Source: Coptis chinensis
Taxonomy: Eukaryota > Streptophyta > Magnoliopsida > Ranunculales > Ranunculaceae
Assembly (NCBI GenBank): GCA_015680905.1
Contig: CM027378.1
Location: 90,363,501-90,427,500, forward strand
DNA: 64,000 nt
Direction: 5' to 3'
Below are positions 11,201 through 20,200 of the stretch, in pieces. Each line of letters starts with the position of its first letter. The stretch's first letter is position 1. Below the pieces are notes generated by a model, which made no database searches, was not told where the DNA came from, and worked only from the letters and a program-made list of their open reading frames with translations. The position numbers and the translations under genes were made by a program.

Positions 11201-14200
11201 AAAGCCCAACCCAGTTGAAGGAAAATAGTTTTATTTTATTTTATTATTTAAAAAAAATCAAAAAATTAGTATAATTGTATTTTAGTATAATTTAAAATAG
11301 TTGCATATTGTTTTAATTGCATTCAAGCATAGTAGGATAGTTTTTCGTCATTTTCGCATAGTATTTTCTAGTGTATGCCCCGTCGTCTATATCATCGTCC
11401 GATAAGAACACAACAGTGGACAAGGTTTAACAACTGACTCACAAGAATACTAGACGAGATTGATACAATGGCCACACGCAATGATGGAGGTGTTATGGAC
11501 CCAAATAATCTTGAAGCTATCTCACCCATGCAAGCACAACAAAGGAAGAAGCTGAGTGATTTCTATTCACCAATCATTGGAGACCCACCCAGCAGTATTA
11601 TTTTTCCAAAGACAGAAGCTAACCAGTTTGAGCTTAGAGCATAAATCATTTCTATGCTTCCAAAGTTCAATGGTTCAGACAATGTTCAGCCTTCTGTTCA
11701 CATGAACAAATTTCTATCAGTCCTCAGAGCTTTCAAGAACCAGAATATAAAGGATGAGAGTATCAAGTTAATTATTTTTCCACTCCCACTCGAAGGAAAA
11801 GCATCTGAATGGTTAACTGCACAACCGATCAATTCAATCAACAATTAGGAGAAGTTGAGAACAAAGTTTATGAACAAGTTCTACCCACCCTAGAAGACAG
11901 ATGCCATGCAGCAAGCCATTAACAATTTCAAAGAGAAGGTGACTGAAGAATATCATCAAAACTGAGAGAAATTCAATAATCTGCTAGTCTCATGTCCACA
12001 TCATTGTTATGATAAGAGCACACTGGCTCATTTTTTCTTTCGAGGACTTTCTACTATGAACAAGCAGATGATTTAGTCGATGCATCAAGGTAAGTTTACA
12101 TCATTGGATGGAGAGGAAGCCTACAACTTTCTCGAGAATTTTGCTGAAGATACTCAACAATGGAGTACTAGCAACGAGGACGTAGCTAAAGTGGAGGGGG
12201 TGCCGAAGCAATTTGGTAACCAAATTAGTGAAGACCCAAATCAAGAGATGCTATCAATTATGGCAAGCCTATCAACAGGACTTGAAACTCTGAACAAGAA
12301 GTTTGATCAGTTCTCTATGAATCCTCCGAAAGCAAACAATTTCCAAGCTAAACCTCAACCATCCAAGCCTTGTTATGTCATTTGTGAGCTATGTTCTATT
12401 TGTGAGCTATGTTCTGATGAAGGCCACACCACTGAAGAGTGTTCGTACTATCTGGATACTAATGCAGAGGCATGTAATATCAACTCTTTAGGAAGAAATA
12501 ACTAGTTCAATCAGAGACATAACTATTGGAAGCCACAAAATACAAATCAGAGGGATTTTCCTCCAGGATTCCAGAATCAGTCTAATCAATTCCAGAATAA
12601 CCAGTATCAGTTCCAAGATTGCTAGCAACCATAAAGAAATCAACAGTCATACCAGAACCAGCAATACCAAGCCAACACAAATAAAGAGTTAGTACCATAT
12701 CTAATGAGAGGATACACTGCTCCTACGCCTCAATCGAGTAAAGCAGTTATCCCACATCTGGAAGAAGCTATCACCACCATTATCAATGAGCTAAAACAGA
12801 CAAATCAAAGAACCCAGAAGTTGGAGAATAACTTTAGTGTCATTCAAGGCCAGATAGGGCATATCGCTGCCGCCTTGACAGAGAGGTCGAAAGGACCATT
12901 ACCAAGCCAGCCAAAGCCAAATCTGAAAGGAAGAGGTGTCTTGCAGGTGGATAACCTAGAGATTACTTAGTCGAATGACCAAGTTAATGCTGTCACCACT
13001 CTGAGGTCAGACAAGAAGGTTGATAACAAGATTGTCTATGAACCAGGAAAAGATTTTGCGGAGCCTGAGGTAACTTATGTTCCCACCATCCTACCCAGTT
13101 CTAACATTCCAGATATATCTAGTGTTGTGCCACCCGCTGAAGTAACTATTGAAAGAGAAGCCGAAGGAACTACTATGGAAGTAAGTAAGAAGAAGGCATC
13201 ACGAGTGACTCCACCTGTCACTCCACTATCTGTTACCAAGCCAACTGAAGCCGAAAGAAGAGAACCAATATTGAAGAATCCGCCAGCACCGTTTCCTTCA
13301 AAACTAGTAAATACCAGAAAGGATGACCAATACAAGGAGATTTGCGATGTATTTCAGAATTTGTAGATTAATATCCCATTTCTGACAGCCATAAAGCAAG
13401 TTCCCTCGTATGCCAAGTTCATAAAAGATCTAGTGAAGAAGAAGACCAACATTCTAAAAGAAGCTTTTATCACTTAAAGATGTTCATTGTACCTACAGAA
13501 TCTAGCAATTGTGAAACTGAAGGATCTTGGAAGTCCCACTGTTACATGCAGAATTAGAGATTCTTTGGAGGAGCAAGCTTTATTAGATTTGGGTGCAAGT
13601 GTGAATCTTTTACCTTATTTTGTCTATGAGAAGTTGGGCTTGAAGGATCTAAATCCGATTGATGTTACTTTACAGTTGGCAGATAGATTAGTAAAGATAC
13701 CTAGAAGAATCATTGAAGACGTCATAGTCAAGATCGAAGATTTCTATTATCCAGTTGATTTCATAATACTCGACACATAACCTATATCTGGTAGGCAGAT
13801 ACCAATCATTCTAGGCAGATCATTCTTGGCCACTGCAAATGCACTCATCAACTATCGAAATGGTAATATGACTTTGTCCTTTGGTAATATGAGAGTCGAG
13901 ACCAATGTTTTCCACATATTACAGCAACCATAGGAGGTGTGTGCTGTGAACGAGGTATGCATGATTGAAGCGTTAACACGAGATTATCTGACTCATTCAT
14001 ATCCTGCTGACGAGTTATTGAAAGCTCTGATAGACTCAAACTATGAGGAACTTAGTGTCCAAGCAATCAATGCGATTTTGGATTCATCACCTGTCATGGA
14101 TGACAGTAAGTTAAAAGCAAAGTTTGAATCGCCTACGCTTGATGGACCATCTAAAGAGCTTAATAAGGAGCCGCCTAAGCTAAAATTGAAGCCTTTGTTG

Positions 14201-17200
14201 TCTACACTCAAGTGTTTTTTCTTGGGAGATTTGGGAACCTACCTAGTAGTCATTGCATTAGATTTGACTGAGGAGCAAAAATCCAGGTTAGTAGCAATTT
14301 TAAAGGAATATAAGACAGCTATAGGTTGGACAAGTGATGATATCAAGGGGATCAACCCTATGGTAGTTCAACATAAGATTCATTTGGAAGAGGATTCCAA
14401 GAATTCTAAGCAACCATAGAGGAGGCTTAATCCGAAGATGAAGGAAGTAGTTCGAGAAGAGGTCATCAAACTCCTTGACGCCGGCATTATCTACCCTATT
14501 TCTGATAGTCAATGGGTTAGTCCAGTTCAAGTTATGCCAAAGAAGTTCGGAACCACAGTGATCGAGAATGAGAACAATGAGTTGATTCCAACCAGGATTT
14601 AGACTGGATGGAGAGTTTGCATCAATTACAGGAAGCTGAATAGCGCATCAAGGAAAGACCATTTTCCATTGATGGTTACTACTGAAAAGGAACTCTTAGC
14701 CATCGTCTATTCTCTTGACAAATTCCGTCAATATCTAATAGGTTCAAAGGTGATTGTCTATACTGACCATGCTGCCTTGCGTCATTTACTCGCTAAGCAA
14801 GATGCCAAGCCAAGATTGATCTGATGGATACTACTTTTACAATAATTTGATTTGGAGATACGTGATAAGAAAGGAACAGAGAATGTCGTTGCTGATCACC
14901 ATTCTAGATTGCTAGTGGAGAATACGGAGGATAACTTACAAATTTGTGAGACTTTTCCTGATGAACAGTTGTTCAGTATATCAGAAGTACCATGGTACGA
15001 CCACATCGTAAATTATCTGGTGACCAACAAGGTACCATCGTATTGGAGCAAGCAAGAAAAAGATTTATTCTACTCAAAGGCCATATATTATTTTTGGGAT
15101 GATCCATACTTATTTAAGAAGTGTTCGATTAGATTATTCGAAGATGCATCCCAGAATCGGAACAGGAATCAATTCTATTCACGATCACCTTGCGGAGGAC
15201 ACTGGCCCGCAGCGTACTACAGACAAGGTATTACAAGCTGGATTCTATTGGCTTACTCTTTTTAAAGATGCAAATGTTTATTGCAAAGCATGTCCGAGAT
15301 GCCAATTTTTGGGTAAGACCTCGAAAAGGTTCGAGTGGCCTCAACAACCGATCCTTATCTCAGATGTCTTTGATGTATGGGGTATAGATTTCATGGGACC
15401 ATTTCCGCCTTCTTTTGGTTACATCTACATTCTACTGGCTGTGGACTATGTTTCAAAGTGGACTGAAGCAGTTCCTACAAAGACCACTGATCATAAAGTC
15501 ATCGTGGACTTTCTGAAGAAGAACATTCTACCAAGATTTGGAGCACCGAGAGCCATCATCAATGATAACGGTTCTCACTTCTGTAACCGTATATTTGGGA
15601 ATCTTATGGCAATGTATGGAGTAATTCACAAGCTAGCTTTACCATATCATCCTCAGACTAATGGTCAAGCAGAAGTTTTGAATAGGGAAATCAAGAGTAT
15701 TCTGGAGAAGACAATTAATCCTTCTAGGAAAGACTGGTCTCTTAGACTCCAAAATGCACTATGGGCATACAGAATAGCATTCAAAACACCCATAGGGATG
15801 TCACCCTATCGCTTGGTATATGGAAAAGCGTGTTATCTACCTGTTGAGTTAGAACATAAAGCCTATTGGGCAGTGAAAGAGATGAATTTCAGCCTAAATC
15901 AAGCAGGAGAAAGGAGGAAGCTTCATATCAGTGAATTAGAGGAATTGAGAAGTGATTCTTATGATAAGTCAATGATTTACAAGGATAAGACTAAAGCATT
16001 ACATGATAGAAGAATTCTAAAAGGAGAATTTGAACCTGGACAGAAGGTTCTGTCTACAACTCTCGTCTAGAAATTTTCCCTGGAAAGTTGAGATCTAGAT
16101 GGACGGGACCGTTTGTAGTAAGACATGTCACACCTTTTGGAGCTATTGAAGTAAAAGACATAAAGAGAAGGACTCGTTTCAAAATCAATGCTCATCGACT
16201 GAAGCCTTTTCTGGAGTTACCCACTGGAGACGTGGAGGCCGTTTTTTTCAAGGATCCGTTTTATCAGACCACTGTTGAAGCAGAAAATTGGGGTAAGTTA
16301 CCTACACACCTTAAAGATTACATTCTATGTCTTGTTGAACCTGTTACTCTGTCTAGTTTAAGTTGCATGAGGAAGCCAAGCGTCGTAAGCTTGACTCCTT
16401 AGGATCTCATTAGTATAAGTGCCACCGATAGCCGGGCCCTCAGATTTTCATAACTTTATCATTTATTGAGAGGAGTTGCAAGCACCGAGTATAAAATGTC
16501 TATAGGAAGTAAGCATGTTGTTGAGAGATCAGTTTTGAGATGGAAACCTAAGTGTTCACCACTTGTTAATTTGTGGGATTTACTCCCCGTTGACCTTCAA
16601 AGGAATATTATTTCTATCACTCGAGTAGGGTTCAGTAAAAGTTCATTTGCACATAAGAGGAGAGTGCATAAGCTAGGTTGGTGTAAGAATTGCCATTCTG
16701 AAACTTGTCCTGGGTTACAGCCATTAAAAGAAAATTGTTGGTACAAGTAGGTATACTTTTGTCAATCACCTGCTGAGAGAGATCGGAAGAATCCCTACAA
16801 AGTGAAACCTTGTGGGTGGGAATACTAATTTTGAGGATCTGACTATAAAGGACTCAAAAGCCTTGAGAATCTAACTTTAAAAGACTTACATTACGTCTTG
16901 GGGATTTGACGTAAAAAGACCTAAAAAAATATTGATACATGATTATGAGGACTAATGCTGATTATAAGGATTGATTTTGATTTGAACTAATTGTATTTGA
17001 TTTTCTATATTTTGTGAGCTTAACCTTTATATGATATAGAAAGATCAAAATATTGATATTTGGCATAAATGGTAATATCCTACCTTTTTCTCATCTATTT
17101 CATTTACTTCTTTATACATTGAGGTCAATGCATGCATAAGTAGGGGGAGGGTGTACTTGAGAAATGAATTTCGAAAATTAGTTTTCAAAAACAAAAATAT

Positions 17201-20200
17201 TTTTGTTTCTATATCAGTAGCATGAGAAAAATGAATTTTAATGATGAGTCTGGGATATCGATTATATACTGCTTTGTGTTGAGTTTGATAAATAGTTGAT
17301 ATTATTGATTTCATTATCGCTTAGACTATTTATTATGCTCGGACATAGTTCTTGTTGATAGAATTCTTTATCAAGGCACCACCATAATACTTGGTCAGTT
17401 TTGTATACTTTTGCTAGAAGAGAGATTTAACCCTTAGTCAACTGGAAGTAGATTTTTTAGACTTAGCCCATGAGACTTAAGCTTTATACTCATTCTTTGG
17501 AGAGTTCTTACGAAAAATCCGAGTCTTAGTGACTCAATATCTTTCAGTTCTTTATGTTGTTGTAATAAAGTCTCATTATTTGTTGATTTGGTTAATCACG
17601 AAATGACATCAACTGAGGAGATAGCCATTAGGTCTTGTAGTCTATTCGAAACAGAGTATCATACCGATAAGTCAAGTATTGAACCCATTCAGCCTTTATC
17701 CCACCTAGTAGGACCATCATGTTAAACCCTTTTGAGCCTTACAATAAGTCATTTTCTTTCATAAAACCCCTTTACCCTTTACCCAACTCTAGACAAGGAG
17801 TATAACCAAAATCTTTATCAGCCATACCCATATGTTTTTGAGAATACGAGGGGCACAAGGAGGAAGAAAGAGCACAAAAGGAAGATTACAAGGAAATATC
17901 AGAGAGATACAATGAAGACCATCATTATGTTCTAAGTGAAAGAAGCTAGTGGAAAACAAGCATATCCAGTACTAATCAAGGATATACCACTGAGCTTTAA
18001 AGAAAAAAAAAAAAAATTGAACATAATGGATGGAAAAGCTAAGACAAAGGAAAAAATTTCTCTACAATACAAAATTTGAAGAAATCTTCCAAAGAGAGAA
18101 GCAAAACCCTTAGTGTTTTCATAAACAACCTTTGAATCATTTTTACCTTTCCTTCATAAACCAATACCCAAGCCAAGTTACAACCCATGACTTATCACTA
18201 CAATGTGGTACGAAGTCTAGAATAGGTGAGAGGATGCTAAAGCGAAAGACCCGACACTTCATATGTGATTGACATTCTTTCCATGATATTACTTTCATTC
18301 AGAAGTCCATTTTTCAAGGTAGTATGTGGGATGTTCGTATTCATTATTCTTTTCCCTACATACATAAGGTAAAATAGTAAACCATCTTCTGAGAGATTCT
18401 TTTTTGAGAGTATGACTGGTAAGGATTGAAAGTCAAGATTATATGCCTATGGTAAACTAGGGATTCTGTTTCTTGGATAGGAGAGTATAGGAGATTGACT
18501 GAGTACACACATAAGCCTTGATTGAGAATTTTGTCAATTTTTACTATCTCCCATCATAATCTATGAGTCTTTGCAGCAATGTAGTTAGCAATGGAGACCG
18601 TCTGTTGGAGCAAGCACTAAGTGGGTAAGGAATTTTTCTCTCTGAAAAATACTATCATTCTTGAACATGATATTAATTGATTTTGTGTGTATATCACCTG
18701 AAAACCCTCACGAGATTACGACTCGTCCTTTTTGGGGAACTTAAAGGTTTAAAGTCTTGTTGCATATGATAAATGCAATCGCGATGCCTGCGAAAGTGAG
18801 TTAGGATTTTATTTTTGTTATTAGGATGTGATTTTGATCACTTATCTATTTTTATCTTATTTGCTAAGAAACTAGCAAAAGGCTAGTTAGGGGTTGTGAT
18901 AAGTGCTCAAAAAGTGCATTTTAACCCTCAATTATACCTCTTGTTTAGCCATCTTAGTAGACTAACAGTGCTTGTAAGTCATGTTTTATGATTCTATAGG
19001 TGAAAAAGAGAGTTTTGTAGAATATTAGAGAAAAAGGGGTAAAACGAAGCAATTCGGAGCGTTAAGGATTACATGGGAAGCCCGTGGACAATCATGGAGA
19101 AGGCCAATAAATTGAAGCTATAAAATATGCGACTTGGACTTGTTTTAAAGCCTATTTGGAAGCCCAAGGCAAAAGGATTCGTTGCTTGGACCAAAGCCCC
19201 AAAAAGAGGAAAGAATGATGGAGCAAAAGAGGAAAAACAGACTCTTGCGTCTGGGATGCAAGGCATGTGCATCCAGACGCGACTCTCGCATCTAAGACGT
19301 AAGGATCGTGCGTCCAGTCGCATGAACTAATGCTATAGCCACTTCTTTCACAGTTTTGGAAACGAAGTTGGACTCTGAAAGAAATTGATTTGTATTAGGA
19401 AACAAACCACGGTTTTGGATGTTTCTAGAACTCATTGTAACCCCTATAAATAGAGGACCTAAGTGCCTCATGAAACTCGCCAATTCACTTACATTCTTGT
19501 CTCCGGAATGGCAGAACTTGAGGCAGAGAGAGATTAATAATAAAAGATTCGGTTTTAACTTATCGAGTCTTGATAAGTATTCTTTCTAGTCTTATGTTCT
19601 TTGACTCTTCTTCTTCTCGTTATTCGTGTTCTTCCTTCTTCATGGAAGGCTAATCTTCTCCTTCAAGGGAGAAGATGAAGCCGGTGCTTAGGATTCGGTG
19701 ATTCTTCTGGTTCATGGTGTTCTCCAATCAGGTTAGTTCTTTATATTTTTAGTTATTAGTTTCCATTGCCCACACCAGGGGATGGAAGTATAGAATAGGG
19801 TTTATGTTTTGCAATATTAATATCATGTTAGTGTTCTATACTTTTCTTCTAGTAGTGTAGTTCTTTATAGTTAGGGAAGTATTCTTTGTATTATCCTAGA
19901 AGGAGTAGCTCAGGGAGTGGCTGCCTAGGGGAAGTATTCTTTGTGTTTGCCTTAAGTGGTGATTCATTGAATGGCAGGCCTATTGGGAAGTACTCCTTGA
20001 TGTTACTCTCGGTAATACATTAAATGGCTGCCCGAGCTTACATAAAAGGAAAGAAGATATTAATAGCATAAACATAGGAATAATCTTAAGTAGAGTTAAT
20101 TGTTAACGATGTTTCGTCCAAAATGGCATCGACACTCGCTCGATTGCCTAATTGTAGTCTACTCGTGAGAACAACCATGCATGAAACAAAAGGTCACAGA

